Source of the DNA: DASSKA01 sp963839365
Lineage (GTDB): Bacteria; Actinomycetota; Actinomycetes; Propionibacteriales; Nocardioidaceae
DNA length: 64,000 nt
Assembly (NCBI GenBank): GCA_963839365.1
Contig: CAWIUT010000007.1
Coordinates: forward strand, 104,888-168,887
Reading direction: 5' to 3'
In this document: positions 24,229-33,082 of the stretch, piece by piece
Layout of the letters: each line of letters starts with the position of its first letter
How positions within the stretch are numbered: the stretch's first letter is position 1
Notes under the pieces: model-generated
The model's input: only the letters and a program-made list of their open reading frames with translations
Databases searched by the model: none
What the model was told of the DNA's origin: nothing
Made by a program: the position numbers and the translations under genes

Positions 24229-25469
24229 TTGCTGTTCATCGGAGATGACTGGGCCGAGGACCATCACGACATCGAGTTGGCCGACGACGAGGGCCGCCTG
24301 GTGGCGCGCCGGCGGTTGCACGAGGGCATCGAGGGCATCGCCGGCCTGCACGCGCTGGTCGCCGAGCACCTGGTTGAGGACTACGACGAGCTCGAGCCCG
24401 ACCAGCTGCAGGGCCTGGTGAAGGTCGGTATCGAGACCGACCGTGCCCCGTGGGTCGCGGCCCTGGTCGCGGCGGGGTATGAGGTGTTCGGGATCAACCC
24501 GATGTCGGTGACCCGGTACCGGGAACGGCACTCGACCTCCGGGGCGAAGTCCGATGCCGCCGACGCGCACCTGCTGGCCGAGATCGTCCGCCTCGACCGG
24601 GCCCACCATCGTCCGCTGGCCGGTGACTCCGAAGAGGCCGAGGCGATCAAGCTGGTGGCCCGCACCCATCAGAGCCTGGTCTGGGAACGCAGCCGGCATG
24701 TGCTGCGGCTGCGGGCGGCGCTGCGGGACTTCTTCCCCGCCGCGCTGCGGGCGTTCCCCGACCTGGATGCCCCGGACACGCTGGAGCTGCTGGCCGCCGC
24801 GGCCGACCCGGACCGCGCCGCGGGGTTGACCAAGGCCCGGATCGCCGCGGCGCTGCGGCGGGCGAACCGGCGCAACGTCGAGGCCAGGGCCAGCGAGATC
24901 CGCCAGGTCCTGCGCGCCGAGGAGCTGCGCCGCTCACCGGCGGTGCAGGCCGCCTACGCCGCGATCGTGGCCAGCCAGGCCAGCGTCGTGCAGGCCCTCA
25001 ACATCCAGATCGCACAGATCGGGGCGGTGGTGGAAGACCATTTTGGGCAGCACCCGGACGCTGAGATCTACGCCAGCCAGCCCGGCCTCGGCGTGGTCCT
25101 CGCGGCCCGGGTACTCGGGGAGTTCGGCGACGACCCGCACCCGCTACACCGACGCCAAGGCCCGCAAGAGCTACGCCGGCACCGCCCCGATCGCCAAGGC
25201 GTCAGGCAAGAAGAAGATCGTGCTGGCCCGCTACGCCCGCAACCGCAGGCTCGGCGACGCGCTGCAGCAATGGGCGTTCTGCTCGCTGCGCGGATCACCC
25301 GGCGCCACCGCCCTACTACCGGCAGCTCCGCGCCCGCAACATCGGCCACCAGGCCGCCCTGCGCCAGGTCGCCAACCGCCGCGTCGGCATCCTGCACGGC
25401 TGCCTGAAGACACACACGACCTACGACGAAGCAACCGCCTGGAGCCACCACATGACCGGCGCCGCTTGA
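24229..25469 (+). pseudogene. IS110-family transposase, frameshifted
   Basis: The N-terminal RuvC-like DEDD domain is complete (FIGDDWAEDHHDIEL; KSDAADAHLLAEIVRLD), as is the start of the transposase_20 domain (ASQPGLGVVLAARVLGEFGD). The frame then shifts near 25135 (continuing TRYTDAKARKSYAGTAPIAK) and again near 25305, after which the expected end follows (RARNIGHQAALRQVANRR to HHMTGAA-stop). Two frameshifts inactivate it. Start TTG at 24229 follows AGGGGCGG. Confidence 0.88.
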
Positions 25470-25602
25470 CTTTGAAAAACCTGGGATGTCTGCCGCGTTG
25501 AGGGAAGCCGCACGATGCCGCGATCCGAGGCCGACCGCCTTATAGCCGACACTGCATCTGTTGTCTCGCCCTCCCAGCACGCCAACCGGCGCCGGTGATG
25601 CT

Positions 25603-26097
25603 AGTCGAGTCCAGCAAAGTGGTGTACGACGGGCCTGAGTGAGCGCGTGCCTGCAACGTAGGCGCGGCCACCGGGTGGATCCTTCGAGTGATCTCTCACA
25701 ACCGACTCGAAGAAGGACACCACGATGACCGCTGGACCCAGTATCGACCCTGCTCGTTTCCTCGATGAGCAGCTGTCCCAGGCGAGCCCTGACTTGATGC
25801 GGGAGCTGCTGACCACCTTCGTCAACGCGTTGCTCTCGGCGCAGGCCGATGCGGTGTGCGGCGCCGGTTATGGCGAGCGCAGCAGCGAACGGACCAACTC
25901 CCGCAACGGCTACCGGTACCGGGATCTCGACACCCGTGTCGGCACCCTGGACGTCGCGGTTCCCAAGCTCCGTGAGGGCTCGCTGTATCCCGACTGGCTG
26001 CTGGAGCGTCGCAAGCGGGCCGAGCGGGCGCTGACCAGCGTGGTGGCGACCTGCTACCTGCTCGGCGTCTCCACCCGCCGGATGGACAAGCTCGTGC
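25603..26097 (+). mobile_element. Truncated IS256-family element (type 2)
   Basis: The first 495 bp of the element found complete at 31600-33020, here in opposite orientation and apparently identical over the shared part. It keeps the terminal repeat (AGTCGAGTCC) and the first 125 or so codons of the transposase from ATG 25725, then stops abruptly after MDKLV and runs into unrelated sequence that adds a short tail (stop at 26124-26126). No target repeat remains, so it was truncated by deletion or recombination. Confidence 0.88.
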
Positions 26098-26135
26098 GCT
26101 TATCGGATTACCGAAGGCCGCACTAGCCTCAGACC

Positions 26136-26417
26136 GTGTCCGCGAAGTCAGAACGTCAACATGCGCGCGAGGAGGTCGCTGCCTATCACGGCGCCGCACT
26201 CACCGAGCTCGTCGCGTACGTGGCCGACGCCGTCGATCGCTTCCGCAACGGCGAACTCGACGCATTCGAGGTCGACCACATCATCTTCCAGTACTCACGA
26301 GCCGCCAAGGAACTTTGGAAGTTCTGCAACACCGGTGAGATCGAGTTCACGGCCAGTCTGGTGAAGGATCAACCGTCGGTGGACTGGTGGGCGCGCGGGG
26401 CACCCCAGCAGCGGTGA
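26136..26417 (+). CDS. Hypothetical protein, 93 aa
   Basis: From GTG at 26136 the frame reads MSAKSERQHAREEVAAYHGA and continues with helix-like AYVADAVDRFRNGELDAFEV and YSRAAKELWKFCNTGE. It is mostly helical and soluble, and resembles small hypothetical proteins of islands. It lies just beyond the truncated IS256 end. No family is recognised. Confidence 0.6.
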   Translation: MSAKSERQHAREEVAAYHGAALTELVAYVADAVDRFRNGELDAFEVDHIIFQYSRAAKELWKFCNTGEIEFTASLVKDQPSVDWWARGAPQQR

Positions 26418-26716
26418 GCGCCGGCCGGCTGCCAGTCGATTTCGCACGGCCTTGGTGTTCCAGATTGGGTCGCAGAGATGCGTCTTATCGCCGCCTACTG
26501 GACGTGTCCACTCGGAATCTCGGCGTGGCCTCTGCCCGCGGGGAAATGGGCCGGGGAGAAGCCCGGTCGAAAAATGACGTGATGCGCCCGCGCATCCCGT
26601 TTCCATGCTCGAGGAGGGCGGAAACCCGCTTGCCGAGCGGTGCGCACCGCGGTTTGATCGAGAACCGGGGCTGCACCCCACGCAACCCGATCGGCGGCTC
26701 AGAGGAGTGATCGACG
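26418..26716 (+). other. Intergenic region, nothing recognised
   Basis: About 300 bp with no supported gene or clear RNA feature between two small hypothetical genes. Confidence 0.45.
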
Positions 26717-27121
26717 GTGCCCCCACCATCTGACCGGCAATGGCTCGCCGACGTACAAAGCGGTCATCCCCGTGGGCCGTTCGGTCACCGCGAACATCTG
26801 CGGCTCGGGTGGCTGCTGCTCGACGACACCGGGTGCACCTCGCGGGCCGAGGAAGAGGTGTCCCGGATCATTGAACGCATCGCGGTTACCCATGGAAAGC
26901 CGCAGCGCTACAACCGGACTCTCACCGACGCCTGGGTCAAGATCGTGGCGCACTGCCGCAACGCCGCAAACGGCGCGAGCTTCGAGGAGCTGCTGAGGCG
27001 GCATCCCTGGTTGCTCGACAAGAGGATCATCACGCGCCACTACACCTCGCGCCGGCTCGCCAGCGCCCAAGCGAGGAAGGCCTGGGTGGCACCAGACCTT
27101 CACCCACTCCCACCGCTGTAA
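26717..27121 (+). CDS. Hypothetical protein with HREHLRLGWLLL motif
   Basis: A 134-aa soluble helical protein. FGHREHLRLGWLLLDD near the N-terminus and RYNRTLTDAWVKIVAHC centrally recur in a family of uncharacterised bacterial proteins (pattern HxEHLRxA and YHxTxTxxW). Several His residues could bind metal. GTG at 26717 follows a GGAG at 26702-26705. Function unknown. Confidence 0.65.
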   Translation: MPPPSDRQWLADVQSGHPRGPFGHREHLRLGWLLLDDTGCTSRAEEEVSRIIERIAVTHGKPQRYNRTLTDAWVKIVAHCRNAANGASFEELLRRHPWLLDKRIITRHYTSRRLASAQARKAWVAPDLHPLPPL

Positions 27122-27355
27122 GACCGTGCCGGCGACCACGGCCGCACCAGGGCCGACGCGATCATCGGCAGCGCCCAGCCACCCGAGCCGTCGCCGCGCC
27201 CGCATCGCGGTGCGTCACTTCGGCTCCTGTCGCCGCCGGCCACGCGCGCATCAAGCCGACCGCCGGGCGGTTTTCCGTATAGATTCAAACGGCGATGAGT
27301 CTGGCGGGCCATCGATTTGTACGCGACATCCACCGCTTCCCTATCGGGAGACATA

Positions 27356-28027
27356 TTGAAGCTTCTTCTCACGTCCGGAGGCGTCACAAACGCCAGCATT
27401 CGCGATGCGCTGGTTGACCTGCTGGGAAAGCCGATCGCCGACTCCAGCGCCCTGTGCGTCCCCACCGCGATGTACGGGCACCCCTGGGTTGGCCCCGGCG
27501 AAATGGCCTGGCGGTTCATTAGCGGGAAAGCCGAAAATCCGATGGTCGATCTGGGCTGGAAGTCGATGGGCGTTCTGGAGCTCACTGCGCTGCCCAGTAT
27601 CGACGAAGAGCACTGGATCCCACTGGTTCGGAAGACGGACGTCTTGCTGGTGGCGGGCGGAGACGTCCTCTACCTGTGCCATTGGATGCAGCAATCCGGA
27701 CTCGCGGACCTGCTTCCGTCGCTGAACGAGACCGTGTGGGTGGGACTGAGCGCCGGGAGCATGGTGATGACCCCCGAGGTTGGGGAGGACTTCATCCAAT
27801 GGAGACCGCCGACCGGTGATGACAGCACGTTGGGCATCGTTGACTTCTCGATCTGCCCACACTTGGCTCCCGACGGCATGCCCGGCAACTCCATGGCCGA
27901 GGCCGAGCAATGGGCGGCCAGCATGTCGGGCCAGGCGTACGCGATAGACGACCAGACGGCCATCAAGGTGGTCGATGGCACCGTCGAGGTCATCTCCGAA
28001 GGGCAGTGGAAGCTTCTCACCTCATAG
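27356..28027 (+). CDS. Peptidase S51 (dipeptidase E-like) hydrolase
   Basis: A 223-aa protein of the PepE/cyanophycinase fold: N-terminal KLLLTSGGVTN, the VAGGDVLYLCHWM strand-turn and the nucleophile Ser132 in GLSAGSM. PepE-like enzymes cleave aspartyl dipeptides. The TTG start at 27356 has GGGAG upstream and the family's usual N-terminal strand begins at once; a longer frame from 27317 is less likely. It is a single gene among small cargo genes. Confidence 0.82.
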   Translation: MKLLLTSGGVTNASIRDALVDLLGKPIADSSALCVPTAMYGHPWVGPGEMAWRFISGKAENPMVDLGWKSMGVLELTALPSIDEEHWIPLVRKTDVLLVAGGDVLYLCHWMQQSGLADLLPSLNETVWVGLSAGSMVMTPEVGEDFIQWRPPTGDDSTLGIVDFSICPHLAPDGMPGNSMAEAEQWAASMSGQAYAIDDQTAIKVVDGTVEVISEGQWKLLTS

Positions 28028-28089
28028 CTGCGGCATACCGCCGCATCTGTGACTGCTTCTTGCTGCGGTCGAACGGCTACAGTCGCTGC

Positions 28090-28386
28090 ATGTGCCGCAA
28101 CATCCGGGTGCTTCACAACCTTGACCCGCCGACGACAGATGACGAGGTTCGCGAGGCTGCCGTGCAGTTTGTGCGGAAGGTCAGCGGGTCGGCCCGCCCC
28201 TCTCGTGCGAACGATGAGGCGTTTGAACGCGCGGTCGACGAGATCGCGCTCGCGACTCGACGTCTGCTTGACGAGCTTGTGACGAAGGCGCCGCCGAAGA
28301 GTCGCGAGCGCGAGGCGATCAAGCGGCGCGAGCGCCACGAGAAGCGGATGGAGCATGAGGCTCGCTCCCCGACTGCCATGATCTAG
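28090..28386 (+). CDS. DUF2277 family protein
   Basis: A 98-aa protein with the signature opening MCRNIRVLHNLDPPTTDDEV and QFVRKVSGSARPSRANDEAF, and a charged helical C-terminus. It matches the length and sequence style of DUF2277, a small family of unknown function common in actinobacteria and proteobacteria. Confidence 0.85.
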   Translation: MCRNIRVLHNLDPPTTDDEVREAAVQFVRKVSGSARPSRANDEAFERAVDEIALATRRLLDELVTKAPPKSREREAIKRRERHEKRMEHEARSPTAMI

Positions 28387-28553
28387 GCCCGTCCCGGCCG
28401 CGACCCGAAAGCACAGGGGGTTGGATGCCTGACCCCGACCGCTGAGTTCGACTCAAGTCACTCCGCTGCCTGCCGGTCGCGCTCTACTTTCACCGATGCC
28501 GATGAGCGGATGGGTGGGCGCCTGTAGCGATCGGTGACCTGCAATAGGAGTGC

Positions 28554-29147
28554 ATGCGGCCTGGGAGACTTGCCACCGTGATGGCAGAACGTGAGTCTCG
28601 CCGACCAGATGTGACGACGGTTGGAATTGTCGGCGGGGTCGAAAAGCGCCCTCTCGTGCTGGCGGACTACGACCCCCGGTGGCCGGAGGCCTATCTCGAG
28701 CAGGCGCAGCGCATTCGTGGGGCGCTCGGTCCAGCCGCCGTCCAGATCGAACACATCGGCTCAACCTCGGTGCCCGGGCTCGCAGCGAAGCCGATCATTG
28801 ATGTCCTCGTCACCGTCGAGGACCTCACCGCCGAAGAGGACTACCTCGACCAGCTACTGCAGGTTGGCTACGACCTGCGAGTTCGCGAGCCGGGTCATCG
28901 CCTGGTGAGAACCCCGGCCTGCGATGTTCATGTGCACGTCATGGAAGACGGCGACGAGGCCGCCAGTGACTACCTGCTGTTCCGCAATCACCTGCGCGCG
29001 CACACGGAGGACCGCGAGCTATACGAGCGCACCAAGCGCGCCCTGATCGATCAGGACTGGGCCGACATGAACGACTATGCCGAGGCGAAGACTGGGGTCA
29101 TCACCGAGATCAAGGAACGCGCACGAAAGTCGCACCCCCAGCCCTAG
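28554..29147 (+). CDS. GrpB/UPF0157 family protein
   Basis: A 197-aa protein. From about residue 35 it shows the GrpB fold: LADYDPRWPEAYLEQAQRIR, HIGSTSVPGLAAKPIIDVLV (a nucleotidyltransferase-like GS...D element), CDVHVHVMEDG and FRNHLRAHTEDRELYERTK. Some relatives are fused to CoaE. ATG at 28554 is preceded by GGAG; an in-frame ATG at 28581 is possible. Function unknown. Confidence 0.85.
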   Translation: MRPGRLATVMAERESRRPDVTTVGIVGGVEKRPLVLADYDPRWPEAYLEQAQRIRGALGPAAVQIEHIGSTSVPGLAAKPIIDVLVTVEDLTAEEDYLDQLLQVGYDLRVREPGHRLVRTPACDVHVHVMEDGDEAASDYLLFRNHLRAHTEDRELYERTKRALIDQDWADMNDYAEAKTGVITEIKERARKSHPQP

Positions 29148-29299
29148 CCGCGCACTCGAATAGCCACGGACAGGTGAAGGAGGCGACGTCTCCGCGGCCA
29201 CGAGAGGTGTGTCTTTTCGCCGCCTCGGGGCAGACCACGCTAGTTCTGGCAGCGATGCGCAGTTGCTCGCAGGCAGTCGTTGTGCTGGGTGCTACCCGG

Positions 29300-29777
29300 T
29301 CAGCCCCCGACGACCATCAATACCTCGAGAATCCGGGTGCCGGGCGCGACCGTGCCGTGGGCAGTCGACTCGTCCCCCCAGGGCTGACCGCCGGTCTTGA
29401 CGACGGCGGATGCCCTGACCAGGGTGTGACCCGATCTTCGATCCCAGGAGCAGACAGCCGGAGGACGGCAGACGACGAATGGCGAGAATCCGACCTGCTG
29501 CATGCGCACCCCGAATTTTGCCATCAGCGAGTTCGTAGCCACGTCGATGCGGACGACTTCGAATGCGGTCGACCGCGACCCACTTAGCCCGGTGGAACCG
29601 AACGATCCGCGACCGACGAGAGGACCGAAGTCTTCCGGATGGACCCGGACAAGTTCGGCGCGCGCCAGTGTTCAAGGCCTCGCGTGTGGCCGGGGTCGTG
29701 CCACATCCGAGCAAGAAAACCGACGACAGGCCCAGCACAACGCCCAGTGGAGCTAAGCGTCGTCCCGCCGCTGCCAT
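29300..29777 (-). pseudogene. Putative lipoprotein, frameshifted
   Basis: The first frame begins with a lipoprotein signal (APLGVVLGLSSVFLLGCG; lipobox LLGC). After about 35 residues it becomes Arg-rich, while another frame takes over with protein-like sequence RAELVRVHPEDFGPL, MATNSLMAKFGVRMQQ, then TRILEVLMVVGG-stop. One frameshift near 29670 therefore splits a protein of about 159 residues. Family unknown. Confidence 0.6.
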
Positions 29778-30012
29778 GGCGGAATCCTAACGGTGACCGC
29801 TTCAGCCGAGGGCCCACGGCGCCAAGCGCTCCAAGCACCGCCCCCGCTTCACGCTCGCACATCGAGCCGTCAACCGAGCTTGGGCGCGAGTGCAAGGTGC
29901 GTCACACCGCCGCGTCCGCGCTCAACTGTGGTGTCGCACGTGCGGTGCTGCTGTGACGTGGCTGCGAGGTGTCGTCCCGCTGCGCTCAGCTTGACCGTGC
30001 ACCGGTCGGCGG

Positions 30013-30381
30013 TCAGCTGTTCGCGATCAGGATGCCCGCGGCGACCACAGGCGTGAGGTACAGCAGGGGGAACACGATGTGCCGGTAGGCGTGGGCATGC
30101 AGCACGGTGGTCGCTGCGCCGACGAAGTAGAGGGCGAGGCCTCCCGCTGCGGTGAGGCCCAGCGGTGGATACCAGATCCCGGCCACCAGGCCGGCTGTGC
30201 CGAGGGTCTTCGCCGTGCCCAGCCACGGCCACCAGCCGCGCGGAACGCCGTAGTCGTCCAGGTTGTCGACCACCCAGGCCTTGCCGGTGAGGACGGCGTA
30301 CGCCGAGAAGCCCACCCACGCGGCGAGGCGGCGACGGCGGCGACGATGATGTTGGTCGTAGTGCTCATACCCGGTCGACAC
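30013..30381 (-). CDS. DoxX-like membrane protein (possible N-terminal frameshift)
   Basis: A 122-aa protein with four hydrophobic segments of the DoxX_2 kind: AAWVGFSAYAVLTGKAWVV, YGVPRGWWPWLGTAKTLG, LALYFVGAATTVLHAHAY and FPLLYLTPVVAAG. The annotated N-terminus is Arg/His-rich, but another frame from 30368 gives the expected hydrophobic MSTTTNIIVAAVAA. A missing C near 30326-30329 would join them. It follows the sigma factor gene by 26 bp on the same strand and is likely co-transcribed, a common pairing in actinobacteria. Confidence 0.75.
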   Translation of the reverse strand: MSTGYEHYDQHHRRRRRRLAAWVGFSAYAVLTGKAWVVDNLDDYGVPRGWWPWLGTAKTLGTAGLVAGIWYPPLGLTAAGGLALYFVGAATTVLHAHAYRHIVFPLLYLTPVVAAGILIANS

Positions 30382-30407
30382 CGCTACGGCACCGGATGTG
30401 ACCGTGG

Positions 30408-31367
30408 TCAGCCGTCCAGTGCGGTCAAATCGAGCCGGGCAAGACGCACAGGGTCGGCGAGCACGTTCAGGGCGATGATCCGGTCGTCGGTGACGGTGAA
30501 GGCCATCACGAACTGCAGCGTCCCGTGCGGTGCGACCAGGGCGCCGGGGGTGCCGTTGACGAGGACACGCCGCACGAACGGCGCGAGCCGGCCCGAGACC
30601 AGTGCCTGTCGAGCGACGGGTTCGCTGCCTCGGACGAGCATGTTCAGCTGCGGTCGCGCGCTGCCGCCATCGGAGCGGAGGACCACGTCGGGGTGCAGAA
30701 CCGCGACCAGCGCCTCGAAGTCGCCGTCCTGAGACGCTGCGAAGAACGCATCGACGACCTGGCGCTGGCGGGCAAGGTCGGGGTCGGGAGGCGGTGCCTC
30801 GCCCCGGACACGATGCCGGGCGCGGCTGGCGAGCTTGCGTGCGGCCACCGGTGAGCGGTCGATCATCGGCGCGATCTGGTCGAAGGAGACGCCGAACATG
30901 TCGTGCAGCACGAACGCGAGGCGCTCGGTGGGTGTAAGGGAGTCGAGCACGACCAGCAGGGCAACGCCGACGCTGTCGGCGAGCAGCGTGGCCTGCTCCG
31001 GGTCGGGGCCTGACTCGTTACTGATCACCGGATCCGGTACCCGGACGAAGGGTTCCTCGCGTCGCCGCTTGCGGGTGCGCAGCACGTTCAGGCAGACCCG
31101 CGCGGTGACCGTGGTGAGCCAGGCGGCCATGTTCTCGACCTCGTCGGTGTCGGTGCGGCTCACTCGCAGCCATGCGTCCTGGACCGCGTCGTCGGCATCG
31201 TCGGCGGACCCGAGCATCCGGAACGCGACCGCGCGCAGCTGTGCGCGGTTCTCCTCGAACGTCGCCTCGAGCCAGCGCTCGTCCACCAGTCCGGCTCCTC
31301 CCTCAGTCTCGTGCACGCGAACCTGACATTCAGTCGACACCGGGACCACCACCGATGTGACACTCAT
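30408..31367 (-). CDS. SigJ-type ECF sigma factor with SnoaL-like C-terminus
   Basis: A 319-aa protein. Sigma region 2 (AFRMLGSADDADDAVQDAWL) and region 4 (LTPTERLAFVLHDMFGVSFD, then PVAARKLASRARHRVRG) are followed by a C-terminal SnoaL-like domain (VVDAFFAASQDGDFEALVAV), the ECF41/SigJ layout in which the extension controls activity in place of an anti-sigma factor. ATG at 31367 is chosen; a GTG closer to the domain is possible. The DoxX-like gene next to it is the usual target of this class. Confidence 0.88.
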   Translation of the reverse strand: MSVTSVVVPVSTECQVRVHETEGGAGLVDERWLEATFEENRAQLRAVAFRMLGSADDADDAVQDAWLRVSRTDTDEVENMAAWLTTVTARVCLNVLRTRKRRREEPFVRVPDPVISNESGPDPEQATLLADSVGVALLVVLDSLTPTERLAFVLHDMFGVSFDQIAPMIDRSPVAARKLASRARHRVRGEAPPPDPDLARQRQVVDAFFAASQDGDFEALVAVLHPDVVLRSDGGSARPQLNMLVRGSEPVARQALVSGRLAPFVRRVLVNGTPGALVAPHGTLQFVMAFTVTDDRIIALNVLADPVRLARLDLTALDG

Positions 31368-31599
31368 GAAGTCTCGACCGAATCCGGAGGACGGGCCAGA
31401 CACGCAGTGGTGACTTCGGGGCGATGAACGAAGACCCGGGCTACCCGGGTTGCTCAAGAGAATCGGAGCGTCCGGTCAGACGCGAACGAGTCCCCGGGTC
31501 GAGAGGAAGACCCGCGCCCAGTGTCGGCCGCCCCGCGATAGCAGCCCGAGCAAGGTGCGCCACTTCGCCGCAATAGCAGGCTCGGCCAGTGGTAGGTAT

Positions 31600-33020
31600 G
31601 GTCAAGTCCGCTGAGGTGGTGTACGACGTCTGATCCTTCGTCGTTGTAGTTCAGGCCGTGATGGCCTGGATGGTCAGTTGGTCGGTCACCTCCTCGATGG
31701 TGCTGGGTCCGACGGCTTGGGCGCGGGCGAGGACGTCGAGTCCGAGGTAGCGACGGCCCTCGGCCCACTCGTCGTGCTGCTCGGCCAGCACTGCACCTAC
31801 GAGGCGGATCACGGAGTCGCGGTCGGGGAAGATCCCGACGACGTCGGTGCGCCGGCGGATCTCGCGGTTGAGCCGTTCGTTGGGGTTGTTGGACCAGATC
31901 TGACGCCAGACCTCCTTGGGGAACGGCGTGAAGGCGAGGATGTCGGCCCGGGCGGTCTCGAGGTGCTCGGCGACCTTGGGCAGCTTCTCGCTCAGCGCGT
32001 CGACGACCCGGTCGAACTGGGCATGGACGGCGTCGGCGTCGGGTTGGTCGTAGATCGAGTGCAGCAGCGCCTTGACCCACCCCCAGCTGGATTTCGGGGT
32101 CGCCGACATCAGGTTCGCGGCGTAGTGGGTGCGGCACCGCTGCCACGACGCCCCGGGCAGGGTCGCTTCGATCGCGGAGACCAGCCCGCGGTGGGCATCG
32201 GAGGTCACGAGCTTGACCCCGGTCAGGCCGCGGGCGGTCAGGTCGCGGAAGAACGCCAGCCAGCCGGCGCCGTCCTCACTGGAGGTGACCTGGACGCCGA
32301 GGATCTCCCGGTGGCCGTCGGCGTTGACGCCGGTGGCGACCAGGGCGTGGACCGGCACCACCCGGCCGCCCTCGCGGACCTTGAGCACCAGCGCGTCGGC
32401 GGCCACGAAGGTGAACGGCCCGGCCTCCTCGAGCCGGCGGGTGCGGAACTGCTCGACGTGCTCGTCGAGCTCACGTGCCATCACCGAGACCTGTGACTTC
32501 GACAGCCCGGTGATCCCGAGGGTCTGCACGAGCTTGTCCATCCGGCGGGTGGAGACGCCGAGCAGGTAGCAGGTCGCCACCACGCTGGTCAGCGCCCGCT
32601 CGGCCCGCTTGCGACGCTCCAGCAGCCAGTCGGGATACAGCGAGCCCTCACGGAGCTTGGGAACCGCGACGTCCAGGGTGCCGACACGGGTGTCGAGATC
32701 CCGGTACCGGTAGCCGTTGCGGGAGTTGGTCCGTTCGCTGCTGCGCTCGCCATAACCGGCGCCGCACACCGCATCGGCCTGCGCCGAGAGCAACGCGTTG
32801 ACGAAGGTGGTCAGCAGCTCCCGCATCAAGTCAGGGCTCGCCTGGGACAGCTGCTCATCGAGGAAACGAGCAGGGTCGATACTGGGTCCAGCGGTCATCG
32901 TGGTGTCCTTCTTCGAGTCGGTTGTGAGAGATCACTCGAAGGATCCACCCGGTGGCCGCGCCTACGTTGCAGGCACGCGCTCACTCAGGCCCGTCGTACA
33001 CCACTTTGCTGGACTCGACT
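31600..33020 (-). mobile_element. IS256-family insertion sequence (type 2), complete
   Basis: A 1,421-bp element flanked by a 9-bp direct repeat GGTAGGTAT (31591-31599 and 33021-33029). Terminal inverted repeats begin GGTCAAGTCC and AGTCGAGTCC and continue as (T/A)GGTGTACGAC-type sequence inside. A truncated, apparently identical copy lies inverted at 25603-26097. Confidence 0.92.
31651..32898 (-). CDS. IS256-family transposase
   Basis: A 415-aa full-length Mutator-type transposase with DDE residues in FVAADALVLKV, LVTSDAHRGL and NERLNREIRRR. The N-terminus (TAGPSIDPARFLDEQLSQAS) and CGAGYGERS are typical. It is intact. The first 125 residues are duplicated in the truncated copy on the other strand. 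Confidence 0.94.
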   Translation of the reverse strand: MTAGPSIDPARFLDEQLSQASPDLMRELLTTFVNALLSAQADAVCGAGYGERSSERTNSRNGYRYRDLDTRVGTLDVAVPKLREGSLYPDWLLERRKRAERALTSVVATCYLLGVSTRRMDKLVQTLGITGLSKSQVSVMARELDEHVEQFRTRRLEEAGPFTFVAADALVLKVREGGRVVPVHALVATGVNADGHREILGVQVTSSEDGAGWLAFFRDLTARGLTGVKLVTSDAHRGLVSAIEATLPGASWQRCRTHYAANLMSATPKSSWGWVKALLHSIYDQPDADAVHAQFDRVVDALSEKLPKVAEHLETARADILAFTPFPKEVWRQIWSNNPNERLNREIRRRTDVVGIFPDRDSVIRLVGAVLAEQHDEWAEGRRYLGLDVLARAQAVGPSTIEEVTDQLTIQAITA

Positions 33021-33082
33021 GGTAGGTATCAACTCGACAGAGATCCGCTGTGACCCACCGCGAACGAGGGGTTGCGTGAGGG

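Noticed and set aside
22252..24699. An 815-codon minus-strand frame across kinase, regulator, DUF4386-like gene and IS110
   Set aside because: It overlaps four supported genes and has no domain-like sequence.
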